A DNA stretch of 64,000 bases, from contig NZ_JACJKN010000008.1 of NCBI RefSeq assembly GCF_016900775.1, positions 1 to 64,000 on the forward strand. Reading direction: 5' to 3'. The notes beneath the pieces were generated by a model. It had not been told where the DNA came from and did not search any database. It saw nothing but the letters and a program-made list of their open reading frames with translations. The stretch's first letter is position 1; each line of letters begins with the position of its first letter. The DNA comes from Olsenella uli (GTDB taxonomy: Bacteria > Actinomycetota > Coriobacteriia > Coriobacteriales > Atopobiaceae). Positions 54,376 to 62,570 of the stretch are shown one piece after another. Made by a program: the position numbers and the translations under genes.

Positions 54376-55247
54376 GCCTGCGCCCCCGCCGCGGCCGACT
54401 CGTTCTCCCGGGTCTCCCGCACGCAGGCAATCCGACCCTTGCACTCGGCGAGGACGGACGCGCAGCCAAGTGCGACGAGCGGGTTGGCGTCTCCGTCCGC
54501 CTGCCACGCCTCGAGCGACGTGTAATAGCCGACCCTGTCGTCGTGCTTGATGGCGACGGGCGGGTATCCGGCAGAGACAAGCATGCAGTTGAGCAGCGTG
54601 CGGCCCGTGCGCCCATTGCCGTCCTGAAAGGGGTGGATGGCCTCGAAGAGGGCGTGGAACGCAAGCGCTGCACATACGGGGTGCAGGTCATGATGCTGAT
54701 ATGCGTAGACGAGGCTCTTGAGGTCATCGCGAACCTCGACGGCGGCAACCGGCGCGGTCCGCGAGCCGCGGATGTAGACGGGGCCCATTCTGAGCGCACC
54801 GCGCGTCCTCGGCCGGCAATCGAGCGCGGTGCGCTCATGTATGTCTTGGATGAGGGCAACACTGAGCTCGCGTCCCTCGGAGGGCTGCCTCAGGGCGTAG
54901 TCGTAGCCCTCCGCGACGCCGCGTACCGAGAAGAGGTCCTGCAGGCTCTTGTCGTCAGTGGGAATGAACTCTCCCTCAAGGACGAGCTCGGTCTCAAGGG
55001 GCGTGAGCATGGAGCCCTCGATGGCAGTCGTGTGGTAGGCAAAGCGGCTCAGGAAGTCGCGGTCGTACCCCGCAAGGGCGTCGCGCTCGGCATCGGTGCG
55101 TGGCGCTCATGTCCGCCGCATCTCGTCGGTGAGCGCGGCGACTCGCGAGAGCGAGGACTCAACGTCCGGGCTGAGGATGGGGTGGAAGGCTCTGTAGATT
55201 ATCTCGGCCATGGGTAGGGACGAGAAAGACTCCCCTGATTTGCGCAT
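54366..55247 (-). pseudogene. Fic-domain protein with an in-frame TGA at codon 47
   Basis: Reading from an ATG at 55247 with GGGAGGG upstream, one frame gives a typical 293-codon Fic protein, except for a TGA at 55109-55107. After the stop come RFAYHTTAIEGSML, an S/T-x-x-x-E-G inhibitory motif, then HALFEAIHPFQDGNGRTGR, the AMP-transfer motif (His205). The frame is otherwise intact, so a single nonsense change is the simplest view. Translation could restart at ATG 55010 (GAGGG upstream). That would give a 214-residue Fic domain without the inhibitory motif. Fic enzymes add AMP to target proteins. The gene ends in a repeat copy. Confidence 0.8.
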
Positions 55248-55281
55248 GAGCCCTCCCGTCTCAGCCGCCCTGCTTTGCCCC

Positions 55282-55287
55282 ATTGTA
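55282..55287 (-). promoter_or_regulatory. Candidate -10 of the Fic gene
   Basis: TACAAT on the minus strand, about 35 bases before the ATG at 55247. Confidence 0.45.
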
Positions 55288-55316
55288 TGCGATGCCCTAG
55301 GGTGCGGCTTCACGGA

Positions 55317-55322
55317 TACAAT
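55317..55322 (+). promoter_or_regulatory. Candidate -10 of hemW
   Basis: TACAAT on the plus strand, back to back with the Fic -10; the predicted leader is about 75 bases. Confidence 0.45.
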
Positions 55323-55403
55323 GATGATGCCAGTGCCATAGCATGGGAATATGACCCACGTCAAGGGATGCAAATCGAGCACTCGTTCAGTAACGGATAC
55401 GTT

Positions 55404-56627
55404 ATGACCAAAGCCCTCTACCTGCACATACCCTTCTGCGCGCGCAAGTGCGCGTACTGTGACTTCTCCTCGTGGGCCACGCCCGCGGGCGACCCGCTCA
55501 TGGCCGCGTACGCCCGCGCCCTTGAGGAACAGCTCACGGAGGCGGCCGCGCTCGGCCTCGTCGAGGGCTGCGAGACGGCCTACGTGGGCGGCGGCACCCC
55601 TACGCTTCTGGGCGAGAAGAACCTGGGCTCGCTCGTCTCCGCCGTCCGCTCCGTGGCGCCGGGGATAGCGGAGCTCAGCTGCGAGGCGAACCCGGACTCC
55701 CTCACGGACGGCGTCATCGACGCCCTTCGCGCGGCAGGGGCCACACGCCTCTCCGTCGGCGTCCAGAGCCTCGACGACGGCGAGCTCGCCGAGCTGGGCC
55801 GCCTGCACGACGCCGCGTGCGCGCGGGGGCGCGTGGCGGCGGCCGTGGCGTCCGGGCTGGACGTCTCGGTCGACCTCATGTGCGCGACGCCGGGCCAGAC
55901 GGACGAGAGCTGGAGGAGGACGCTCGAGGGTGCGCTCGCGCTCGGCGTGGGCCACGTGAGTGCCTACCCGCTCCAGATAGAGGAGGGGACGGCGCTCGAC
56001 CGCCGCTATGCGGATGACCCGTGCCCCTGGAACTCCGACGAGGTGCAGGCCGCCCGCATGAGCGAGGCTCAGGTGATGCTTGAAGGTTCTGGCTTGGCCC
56101 GCTATGAGGTGGCGAGCTACGCCGCCGCAGGTAAGCGATGCCGACACAACATTGCCTACTGGACGGGCCTGTCATATCTCGGCCTGGGAACCGGAGCCTC
56201 AAGCATGCTCAACCTCAAGGAATACTTGAGATTTCGTGAGGTTGCTCCGCAACTGCCGAAGCCGCCCGAGGGGACCGCGCGGGCGCGCCTCACCGTCACG
56301 ACGGGCCGCCGCGAGCTGGCGGCGGACCCGCGGCTGGCAGCCCTCTCCGCGTCGCTCGAGTTCCTGACGGAGGCGCAGGCGGCGACCGAGGACCTCATGC
56401 TCGGGGCGCGCCTCGTGGACGGGCTGGACCCCGCGCTCGTCTCGCGCGCCCGTGACCTGCTCGGCGCGCGGCTCAACGATGCGCTGGCCGACCTCCTCTC
56501 CCGCGGCCTTCTGGCCGAGAAGAACGGTCGGCTCGCGCCCACCGAGAGCGGCTGGCTCCTCGGCAACGAGCTCTACGGCGCCCTCTGGGACCTCGCCCCG
56601 GGGGAGGTCCTCACCGCGAGCTGCTAG
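55404..56627 (+). CDS. hemW: Radical SAM heme chaperone HemW
   Basis: HemW binds heme and a [4Fe-4S] cluster and is thought to deliver heme to respiratory enzymes; it resembles HemN but is not the coproporphyrinogen oxidase. The 407 residues show YLHIPFCARKCAYCDFSS (CxxxCxxC cluster), YVGGGTPTLL, LSVGVQSLDDGELAELGR, SVDLMCATPGQTDESW and a C-terminal HemN domain. The ATG at 55404 fits the family start but lacks a ribosome site; an in-frame ATG at 55368 is an alternative. Position after lepA is conserved. Confidence 0.92.
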   Translation: MTKALYLHIPFCARKCAYCDFSSWATPAGDPLMAAYARALEEQLTEAAALGLVEGCETAYVGGGTPTLLGEKNLGSLVSAVRSVAPGIAELSCEANPDSLTDGVIDALRAAGATRLSVGVQSLDDGELAELGRLHDAACARGRVAAAVASGLDVSVDLMCATPGQTDESWRRTLEGALALGVGHVSAYPLQIEEGTALDRRYADDPCPWNSDEVQAARMSEAQVMLEGSGLARYEVASYAAAGKRCRHNIAYWTGLSYLGLGTGASSMLNLKEYLRFREVAPQLPKPPEGTARARLTVTTGRRELAADPRLAALSASLEFLTEAQAATEDLMLGARLVDGLDPALVSRARDLLGARLNDALADLLSRGLLAEKNGRLAPTESGWLLGNELYGALWDLAPGEVLTASC

Positions 56628-56651
56628 GATCCCACTCATCCGTGAGCCGCG

Positions 56652-56717
56652 TGAGTGACAGAATCCGGCCGAATGCGGCCCGCAAAAGCGCCCCATCCGT
56701 CCGAAACGCGTCACTCA
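56652..56717. repeat. 66-bp dispersed element, copy 4
   Basis: TGAGTGACAGAATCCGGCC at the start and GTCACTCA at the end. It lies between hemW and the stop of the TM2 gene. Confidence 0.88.
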
Positions 56718-56759
56718 TACTGGCGCCCGCACCAAACCGGGCGGCCCGAGCCCGAGCCG

Positions 56760-57569
56760 CTACTCCCGCCGCTCGCGGCCACGCGCAACCTCAAGCGGCT
56801 TGACGGCTCCCGCCTGCGCGGGCACGTCCGGCACCGGGCCGTTCATCACGCGCTCGATTACGTCGAGCGCGTATCGCGCCTCGTCAAGCCTGAGGATGTG
56901 CTGGCGGCTGCCAAACTGAAGCGCAAAGCCCCACTCGACGGGGGTTATCGAGGAGAGCGCCGTCACCTGCTCGTCAAACGCGCGCCTGACGCCGGAGAAG
57001 ACGATGCGGCGGTCGGTCACGGAGAGCGTGCCGGGCGTGGGAATCGCGATGTCCTTCCTAACGGGGTCCAGATGGACGTTCCGTCCAAGCTCGTAGGCAA
57101 GCCCGTTTCCGACGAGCCCCGCCCCTCCCGAGAGGCGCCCCGTCTGCCGGACGACCTCGTTCCTGATCTCATAGTAGGTGGCCGGGCAGCAGAGATGGCA
57201 GCGCTCGCCGGGGGAGAGAAACGCGTTCGTCGGCACGACGGGGAGCGGGTCCACGGGAAGGAGGCGCCGCGTCCCGCCGGGGATTGACGGCGACGCCGCA
57301 TGCCCGCGCGTGGCCGCCGGGTCAGGCCGGCCAACGGCTATCCGGTAGTAGCGCCCCGCGTCAGAGAGCCAGCCAACAAAGAAGAGGCCGCCGGTCAGGA
57401 GATAGAGCACGCCCATCCCAGGCTTGCCTTCGCGGAACTTGTGGGCGCCGCACCACCCGAGCAGCGCGCAGAGGAGAAAGTCGCCCCATGCCGCCGCCCG
57501 CGGGGCGTGTCGCCGCCCGCGCGCTCGCCTCTCGCCACCGATGTCGACGTGATCGTGAATGGCAATCAT
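56760..57569 (-). CDS. TM2-domain membrane protein with a PH-like C-terminal region
   Basis: The 269-residue protein has an N-terminal TM2 domain (about 27-75): LLCALLGWCGAHKFREGK and LTGGLFFVGWLSDAGRYY, two helices with a short turn. The second half has LSPGERCHLCCPATYYEIRN and GTLSVTDRRIVFSGVRRAFD, a pattern like that of bacterial PH/GRAM-like domains. I know no function for this combination. The ATG at 57569 is only about 6 bases after the predicted transcription start. The gene is bracketed by copies 4 and 5 of the 66-bp element. Confidence 0.78.
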   Translation of the reverse strand: MIAIHDHVDIGGERRARGRRHAPRAAAWGDFLLCALLGWCGAHKFREGKPGMGVLYLLTGGLFFVGWLSDAGRYYRIAVGRPDPAATRGHAASPSIPGGTRRLLPVDPLPVVPTNAFLSPGERCHLCCPATYYEIRNEVVRQTGRLSGGAGLVGNGLAYELGRNVHLDPVRKDIAIPTPGTLSVTDRRIVFSGVRRAFDEQVTALSSITPVEWGFALQFGSRQHILRLDEARYALDVIERVMNGPVPDVPAQAGAVKPLEVARGRERRE

Positions 57570-57581
57570 CCCCTCGTAGGG

Positions 57582-57590
57582 ATAATACCA
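57582..57590 (-). promoter_or_regulatory. Extended -10 of the TM2 gene
   Basis: TGGTATTAT on the minus strand, 12 bases from the ATG, implying a nearly leaderless mRNA. Confidence 0.55.
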
Positions 57591-57675
57591 GCGCCGCCGA
57601 GCTCCATGTCGGCGACGTCCGGAGAGCGCCCGACGACTGGCGTGTCTCCCCGCGATTGCGGCACGCCCCGCCCGC

Positions 57676-57741
57676 CGAGTGACGGAAACCGACCAAACCA
57701 GGCCCCCAAAACGGCCCCATCCGGCCGAAACGCGTCACCCG
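57676..57741. repeat. 66-bp dispersed element, copy 5
   Basis: CGAGTGACGGAAACCGACC at the start, GTCACCCG at the end. The gap 57570-57896 holds this copy, the TM2 promoter and the AT-rich leader of the first NusG-like gene. Confidence 0.88.
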
Positions 57742-57896
57742 GGCCAGCGCGCCCAGCCGCCCACGGCTCCCCATACCACAACGCTACAGTTAGCCGAATG
57801 TAATATATGTGTCGCCAAATTAGGGGAGGGGGTATTCCCTCAACCAAGGTGTGATAGCATCAGTTCCACCAACAGGTCATGTTGAGAGGGGGAGTG

Positions 57897-58541
57897 ATGT
57901 CAGATTATGCCGCACAGGTACTTTTACCTGCGGAAACAGAGTTCTCTGCCGCTCCCTCGAAGATATCAACTTATAAAATGATAATCGGGGGGGGGGTCTC
58001 CCGGAATAGGCTAGACCTACCGGAGGCACGCCCAACCAACGGAACGCTCTGCGCGCTGCGCGTGACGCCCGGCCACGAGCGCGCGATGGCGCGTCGCGTG
58101 CGCCGCGTCGCGGCGGCGGGGCTCAACGACTGCTACGTCCTGCTCACGGAGCGCGAGCGCCGCCGCGACGGGCTCTGGCACAGGGAGCTCGTCCCCACCT
58201 TCCCCTCCTACCTCATCCTCGACGTGCGGAACCCCGACGCCCTCGAGCGCGGGCTCCGCCTCCTCACGGCCCCCGCGGACCTTCCGCGCGTGGGCGGCGT
58301 GCCCGCCGCAATCCCCGCGGAGGACGCCGCGCTCCTGCGCGCGCTCGCCGGCCCCGACCACGTCATCCGCGCGTCCCGGGGTGCCATCGAGGACGGCGCC
58401 CTCCGCGTGTGGGAGGGCCCGCTCGCCGGGCGAGAGCAGCTCGTTCGCCGCATAGACCGCCATCGTCGCGCCGCGTACCTCGACTCGCGCCTCGGCGAGG
58501 GCCGGCTGCGCGTGGGGCTCGAGGTGGTGAGCAAGACCTAG
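57897..58541 (+). CDS. NusG-like antiterminator (LoaP/UpxY type), first gene of the polysaccharide cluster
   Basis: The 214-residue protein has a NusG N-terminal domain from about residue 45 (LCALRVTPGHERAMARRV, FPSYLILDV) and a KOW-type end (EGPLAGREQLVRRIDRHRRAAYL). Specialised NusG paralogs such as LoaP and UpxY let polymerase read through terminators in long polysaccharide operons. The ATG at 57897 has GAGAGGGGGAG. Residues 1-40 are not conserved and are encoded by AT-richer DNA containing ten consecutive G (57987-57996). A change in tract length would shift the frame before the NusG domain, so expression may be phase-variable. Confidence 0.85.
   Translation: MSDYAAQVLLPAETEFSAAPSKISTYKMIIGGGVSRNRLDLPEARPTNGTLCALRVTPGHERAMARRVRRVAAAGLNDCYVLLTERERRRDGLWHRELVPTFPSYLILDVRNPDALERGLRLLTAPADLPRVGGVPAAIPAEDAALLRALAGPDHVIRASRGAIEDGALRVWEGPLAGREQLVRRIDRHRRAAYLDSRLGEGRLRVGLEVVSKT
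57987..57996 (+). repeat. G10 homopolymer inside the first NusG-like gene
   Basis: Ten G residues encode GGG GGG GGG G(TC) as Gly-Gly-Gly-Val at residues 31-34. With ten G the frame is open. Confidence 0.9.
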
Positions 58542-58556
58542 CCAAAGACTCAAGGC

Positions 58557-58608
58557 AGCTTTCTGTGCGCGGCCCACGGGCCCTCTCGCGGGCGGCGCAC
58601 AGCAAGCT
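58557..58608 (+). promoter_or_regulatory. Leader hairpin between the NusG-like genes
   Basis: AGCTT-T-CTGTGCGC (58557-58570) pairs with GCGCACAG-C-AAGCT (58595-58608), 13 pairs with one mismatch. A strong structured RNA just after the first gene and before a terminator, where an antitermination target would be expected. Confidence 0.6.
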
Positions 58609-58701
58609 GGCTCCCTGCGTGCGCAGGCGTGCTGTTGCTGCATACATACCCCGGTCGACCGCGCGGTGCATCAGGCGGGCGCGGAGGGCTCGGGGGAGTG
58701 A

Positions 58702-58785
58702 AGAGACTCGCGATGCCGCCGACGGGCGGCATGGCCGAAGGCGTGGGCCGCGTGCCCGGCGCCAGGCCACGCGCGTCTCTTTTTT
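58702..58785 (+). terminator. Complex terminator between the NusG-like genes
   Basis: AGAGAC (58702-58707) pairs with GTCTCT (58775-58780); inside it ATGCCGCC-GAC-GGGCGGCAT forms another stem. Six T residues end it (58780-58785). A natural target for the NusG-like regulator upstream. Confidence 0.7.
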
Positions 58786-58831
58786 CATGACCAGATTCAG
58801 ACAGGAAGAACCCGGGGAGGTGATGGCGAGC

Positions 58832-59434
58832 ATGTGGTACGTGGTGCAGGTGACAGGCGGGACCGAGGAGCGCATGGCCGAGCTCATAGAGAGCGTGGCC
58901 ACGCCGGGCGTGCTGGAGGAGTGCTTCCTCCCGCGCTACCAGACGGAGATCAAGGTCCGCGGCGCGTTCCGCCCCGTGGAGAAGCCGCTCCTCACGGGCT
59001 ACCTCTTCGCCGTGACCGCGGACCCCGCGCGCCTGGCGCGCGACCTCGCCAAGATCCCGGAGTTCGCTCGTGTCCTCAAGGTGGGAGGGGCCTACGCGCC
59101 GCTCTCCCGCGAGGAGGAGGCCTGGCTCGGCGCTTTCACCGAGCCGGGGCGCCGCTGCGTCCCCATGAGCTACGGCGTGGTGGCGGGCGAGAAGATCGTG
59201 GTCACCGAGGGGCCCCTCAAGGGGCACGAGGCCATGATCGCCGAGGTCGACCGCAGGCGCAGCGTTGCGTACCTGCGCTTTGAGATCTGCGGCCGCGAGG
59301 TGACCACCCGCGTGGGCCTGGGGCTCGTGGCGCGCCTGCCCGAGACCGCCCGCGCGGAGGCGGAGCGCGTGGTGTCGGAGCGGCGCGCACGCGCGCGGGC
59401 GAGAAGGTGCTCCATGGAAGGAACCTGCAAGTAA
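58832..59434 (+). CDS. NusG-like antiterminator (LoaP/UpxY type), second copy
   Basis: The 200-residue protein has a complete NusG pattern: WYVVQVTGGTEERMAELI, FLPRYQTEIKVRGAFRP, KPLLTGYLFAVTADP and the KOW segment VVTEGPLKGHEAMIAEVDRR. Starts are ambiguous. GGGGAGG lies 11 bases before ATG 58832 and only 2 bases before ATG 58823. It directly precedes the sugar transferase, without a gap. Its presumed role is to keep polymerase moving through the long polysaccharide operon. It differs much from the first copy, so the two are unlikely to be recent duplicates. Confidence 0.88.
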   Translation: MWYVVQVTGGTEERMAELIESVATPGVLEECFLPRYQTEIKVRGAFRPVEKPLLTGYLFAVTADPARLARDLAKIPEFARVLKVGGAYAPLSREEEAWLGAFTEPGRRCVPMSYGVVAGEKIVVTEGPLKGHEAMIAEVDRRRSVAYLRFEICGREVTTRVGLGLVARLPETARAEAERVVSERRARARARRCSMEGTCK

Positions 59435-60163
59435 ATGGATAGGAACGAGCTTGTCGTGACCCAGTGCGGAGGCTACGCGCTCGAGCGGGTCGAGGGCGTG
59501 GCGGCGGGGCTCGATCCCGAGGCGGCCCGCGCGGCCGAGCGGCTGAGGACGGGACGGTGGGCCTACCGCGCCGTCAAGCGCGCGTTCGACGTCTGCTTCA
59601 GCGCGTGCGTGCTCGTGTGCCTCTCGTGGCTCTTCCTCATCGTTGCTATAGCCATCAAGCTGGACGACCCGGAGGGCCCGGTCATCTTCTCGCAGGCCCG
59701 CGTCGGGCGCGACGGCCGGGAGTTCCGCATGTACAAGTTCCGCAGCATGTGCGCCGACGCCGAGAGCCGCCTCGCGGAGCTGGCCGGGAGAAACGAGAAG
59801 GACGGACCGGTCTTCAAGATGGCGGACGACCCGCGCGTCACGCGCGTGGGCAGGTTCCTGCGCAAGACCTCGATCGACGAGCTCCCGCAGTTCGTGAACG
59901 TGCTCGTGGGGGACATCTCGGTCGTGGGGCCGCGCCCGGCGCTTCCCAAGGAGGTCGCGCAGTACACTCCCCGTCAGCGTCAGCGCCTCTCCGTGAAGCA
60001 GGGCATCACCTGCTACTGGCAGACGCGCAGGAATCGCGACTCCATCACCTTCGACGAGTGGGTCGACCTGGACCTCATCTACGTGAAGAAGTGCGGCCTC
60101 TGGGCCGACCTCAAGCTGATCGTCCAGACCGTGGGCTGCGTGCTCACGGCGCAGGGGAGCTAG
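59435..60163 (+). CDS. Initiating sugar-1-phosphate transferase (WbaP/WcaJ-like)
   Basis: The 242-residue protein joins the first sugar phosphate to undecaprenyl phosphate, which starts a lipid-linked repeat unit. It has one membrane segment (about 50-72) and the conserved core PVIFSQARVGRDGREFRMYK, FRSMCADAESRLAEL, RVGRFLRKTSIDELPQFVNV, GDISVVGPRPALP and GITCYWQTRRNRDSITFDEW. It is the small, single-domain form without the long N-terminal membrane domain. The preceding gene's stop abuts the ATG. Which sugar it uses cannot be told. Confidence 0.93.
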   Translation: MDRNELVVTQCGGYALERVEGVAAGLDPEAARAAERLRTGRWAYRAVKRAFDVCFSACVLVCLSWLFLIVAIAIKLDDPEGPVIFSQARVGRDGREFRMYKFRSMCADAESRLAELAGRNEKDGPVFKMADDPRVTRVGRFLRKTSIDELPQFVNVLVGDISVVGPRPALPKEVAQYTPRQRQRLSVKQGITCYWQTRRNRDSITFDEWVDLDLIYVKKCGLWADLKLIVQTVGCVLTAQGS

Positions 60164-60165
60164 CG

Positions 60166-61287
60166 GTGCGCATAGCCATGATCGGGCACAAGCGCTTTGG
60201 CTCGCGCGAGGGTGGCGTGGAGGTTGTGGTGACCGAGCTCGCCCGTCGCATGGCGGCGCTTGGGCATGAGGTCACCTGCTACGACCGGGGCGGCAAGGAC
60301 GTCATGACCGGTGACCGAGCGCACGGCGAGCGCGTCGTGGATGGTGTGCGCGTGGTGCCGGTCCGAACCATCGATGCCAGGGGCATGGCGGCTCTGAGCT
60401 CCTCGTTCTTTGCGACGCTTGCCGCCGTCAAAGACAAGCCTGACGTTATCCACTACCATGCGGAGGGTCCGTGCGTGCCACTCCCGATGGCGCGCCGCGC
60501 GGGCATACGGACCGTCGCGACGATCCACGGCCTCGACTGGCAGCGAGCCAAGTGGGGTAGGCTCGCAAGCTCCTACATAAAGCTCGGCGAGAAGAACGCG
60601 GCGGGATGCGCGGACGAGGTTATCGTGCTCTCGCGGTCCACGCAGCGCTATTTTCGCGAGACGTACGGACGCAAGACCCTGGTCATTCCCAACGGGATCA
60701 ACCCCAAGGAGCCCAGGGCGGCGCGTGTCATTACCGAGCGCTGGGGACTGGGGAGGGGCTCCTACATCCTCTTCCTCGGGCGACTGGTGCCCGAGAAGCG
60801 ACCCGAGCTCCTCATAGAGGCATTTAGAGGGCTCGAGACGGACAAGTGCCTTGTCATCGCGGGGGGCGGTTCCGACACATCCGCCTACGAGACGGCCCTC
60901 AGGCAGGCTGCCGAAGGCGATGACCGCATTCTCTTCACGGGCTTCGTGCAGGGTGAGGAGCTCGCCGAACTCTACTCGAATGCGTACTGCTACGTGCTGC
61001 CCTCTGATGTGGAGGGCATGCCGATGAGTCTGCTCGAGGCCATGGCGTACGGCTGCTGCTGCGTGACGAGCGACATCCCCGAGTGCGCGGACGTGCTCGC
61101 GGGGACGGGGATGACGTTCGAGCGGGGGAGCGCCGCGGGCCTGCGGCAGGTGCTCGTGTCGCTTCTGAAAGACGATGGGGAGGCCCGTGCTCTCGGGCTG
61201 ACCGCCCGCAAGCGCGCTCTCGAGTCATTCGGTTGGGACTCCGTCGTTCGATGGACGCTTGAGACCTATGAGGGGGCTGCCGGATGA
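60166..61287 (+). CDS. Glycosyltransferase family 4
   Basis: The 373-residue GT-B enzyme has an N-terminal domain with RIAMIGHKRFGSREGGVEVV and DVIHYHAEGP. The C-terminal nucleotide-sugar domain reads ILFLGRLVPEKRPELLIEAF, then PSDVEGMPMSLLEAMAYG, the ExxxxxxxE signature. It would add a sugar to the lipid-linked intermediate on the cytoplasmic face. The start is a GTG 2 bases after the sugar-transferase stop. Donor and acceptor are unknown. The end overlaps the next ATG. Confidence 0.9.
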   Translation: MRIAMIGHKRFGSREGGVEVVVTELARRMAALGHEVTCYDRGGKDVMTGDRAHGERVVDGVRVVPVRTIDARGMAALSSSFFATLAAVKDKPDVIHYHAEGPCVPLPMARRAGIRTVATIHGLDWQRAKWGRLASSYIKLGEKNAAGCADEVIVLSRSTQRYFRETYGRKTLVIPNGINPKEPRAARVITERWGLGRGSYILFLGRLVPEKRPELLIEAFRGLETDKCLVIAGGGSDTSAYETALRQAAEGDDRILFTGFVQGEELAELYSNAYCYVLPSDVEGMPMSLLEAMAYGCCCVTSDIPECADVLAGTGMTFERGSAAGLRQVLVSLLKDDGEARALGLTARKRALESFGWDSVVRWTLETYEGAAG

Positions 61288-62567
61288 GGGTCATTCTCGT
61301 CAACAAGTTCCACTACCGCAAGGGCGGGTCGGAGACCTACTACTTCGCCGTGGCCGACGCGCTCAGGTCCCAGGGGCACCAGGTGTTCTTCTTCGCCATG
61401 GAGGACCCTGAGAACGAGCCGTGCGACCAGGCGAGGTGCTTCGTCTCAGCCAAGGACTACAACGGGCCGACGTCGGTGGTGCGGAAGGTCGGCGAGGCCG
61501 CGTCGCTCCTGTACTCCACGGAGGCCAAGCGGAAATTCGAGGCCCTCTGTGAAGCGGTGCGACCTAACGTCGTCCACATGAATCTCGTCCACCGGCAGAT
61601 CACGCTCTCGATCCTCGATGCGCCGTACCTTCAGGAGCACGGGGTCCCGGTCGTCTGGACGGCACACGACTACATCGCGGTGTGCCCGAGCTACACGATG
61701 CTCGACGGCAACGGCGAAGTGTGCGAGGCGTGCCTGGGCGGCCATTTTTCCAGCTGCCTCAAGCGGAAGTGCGTCAAGGGCTCGACGGCAAAGAGCGGCT
61801 TGGCGACGCTCGAGGCGGAGTACCTGCGCCTCACGAAGGTGTACGCAAAGATCGACCGCATCATCTGCCCCTCCCAGTTCCTGGGGAGCAAGATGGTCGA
61901 GGGCGGCTTTCCCACAGAGCAACTCGTCTGGATGCCCAACTTCCTGACGGACCGGGCAGTCTCCGAGATCGAGGGCGTTCCCGCGGCCGATTCGGGCAGG
62001 CCGTACTTCATCTACTTCGGGCGGCTTTCGGGCGAGAAGGGCGTCGCGGTCCTGCTGCGGGCATTCGTGCGGGCGCGGGCTCAGGGCCTGCCGGAGGACT
62101 ACGGCCTCGCCATCGTCGGCGACGGTCCCGCGCGCGCCGAGCTGGAGCAGCTTTCCGCCGAGCTCGGCCTCGCCAACGCCGCGGCGTTCCTCGGCTACAA
62201 GTCGGGTGACGAGCTCAGGGCGCTCGTGAAGGGCGCCCGCTTCAGCGTGGTCCCGTCGACGTGGTACGAGAACATGCCGTTCTCCGTCGTCGAGTCTCTT
62301 CTGGCGGGGACGCCGGTCCTGGGGAGTCGCATCGGCGGCATCCCCGAGCTCGTCGACGAGGGCAGGACCGGCTTCACGTTCACCGCGGGGGACGCCGACG
62401 CGCTCGCCAGCCTGCTGCGCTCCGCGACGGATCTCTCCGACGACGAATACCGCGCGATGCAGGCAGCGGGTCGGGCGTTCGTCCGCGAGCGCTGCTCCGA
62501 GAGCGCCTACCTGCAGAAACTCGTCGACCTCTATACCACCCTCATACGCGAGAAGAAGGGTCATTAA
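61284..62567 (+). CDS. Glycosyltransferase family 4
   Basis: The 427-residue GT-B enzyme opens with RVILVNKFHYRKGGSETYYF. A cysteine-rich insertion follows (CPSYTMLDGNGEVCEACLGG then SSCLKRKCVKG), as found in one GT4 subgroup. YFGRLSGEKGVAVLLRAF begins the C-terminal domain and STWYENMPFSVVESLLAGTP carries the ExxxxxxxE site. The insertion may bind metal. It overlaps the preceding gene by 4 bases (ATGA). Confidence 0.9.
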   Translation: MRVILVNKFHYRKGGSETYYFAVADALRSQGHQVFFFAMEDPENEPCDQARCFVSAKDYNGPTSVVRKVGEAASLLYSTEAKRKFEALCEAVRPNVVHMNLVHRQITLSILDAPYLQEHGVPVVWTAHDYIAVCPSYTMLDGNGEVCEACLGGHFSSCLKRKCVKGSTAKSGLATLEAEYLRLTKVYAKIDRIICPSQFLGSKMVEGGFPTEQLVWMPNFLTDRAVSEIEGVPAADSGRPYFIYFGRLSGEKGVAVLLRAFVRARAQGLPEDYGLAIVGDGPARAELEQLSAELGLANAAAFLGYKSGDELRALVKGARFSVVPSTWYENMPFSVVESLLAGTPVLGSRIGGIPELVDEGRTGFTFTAGDADALASLLRSATDLSDDEYRAMQAAGRAFVRERCSESAYLQKLVDLYTTLIREKKGH

Positions 62568-62570
62568 TCC

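Noticed and set aside
55275-55403. A longer hemW starting at 55275
   Set aside because: The added residues have no family match and cross the predicted promoter; the conserved sequence begins at TKALYLHIPFCA.
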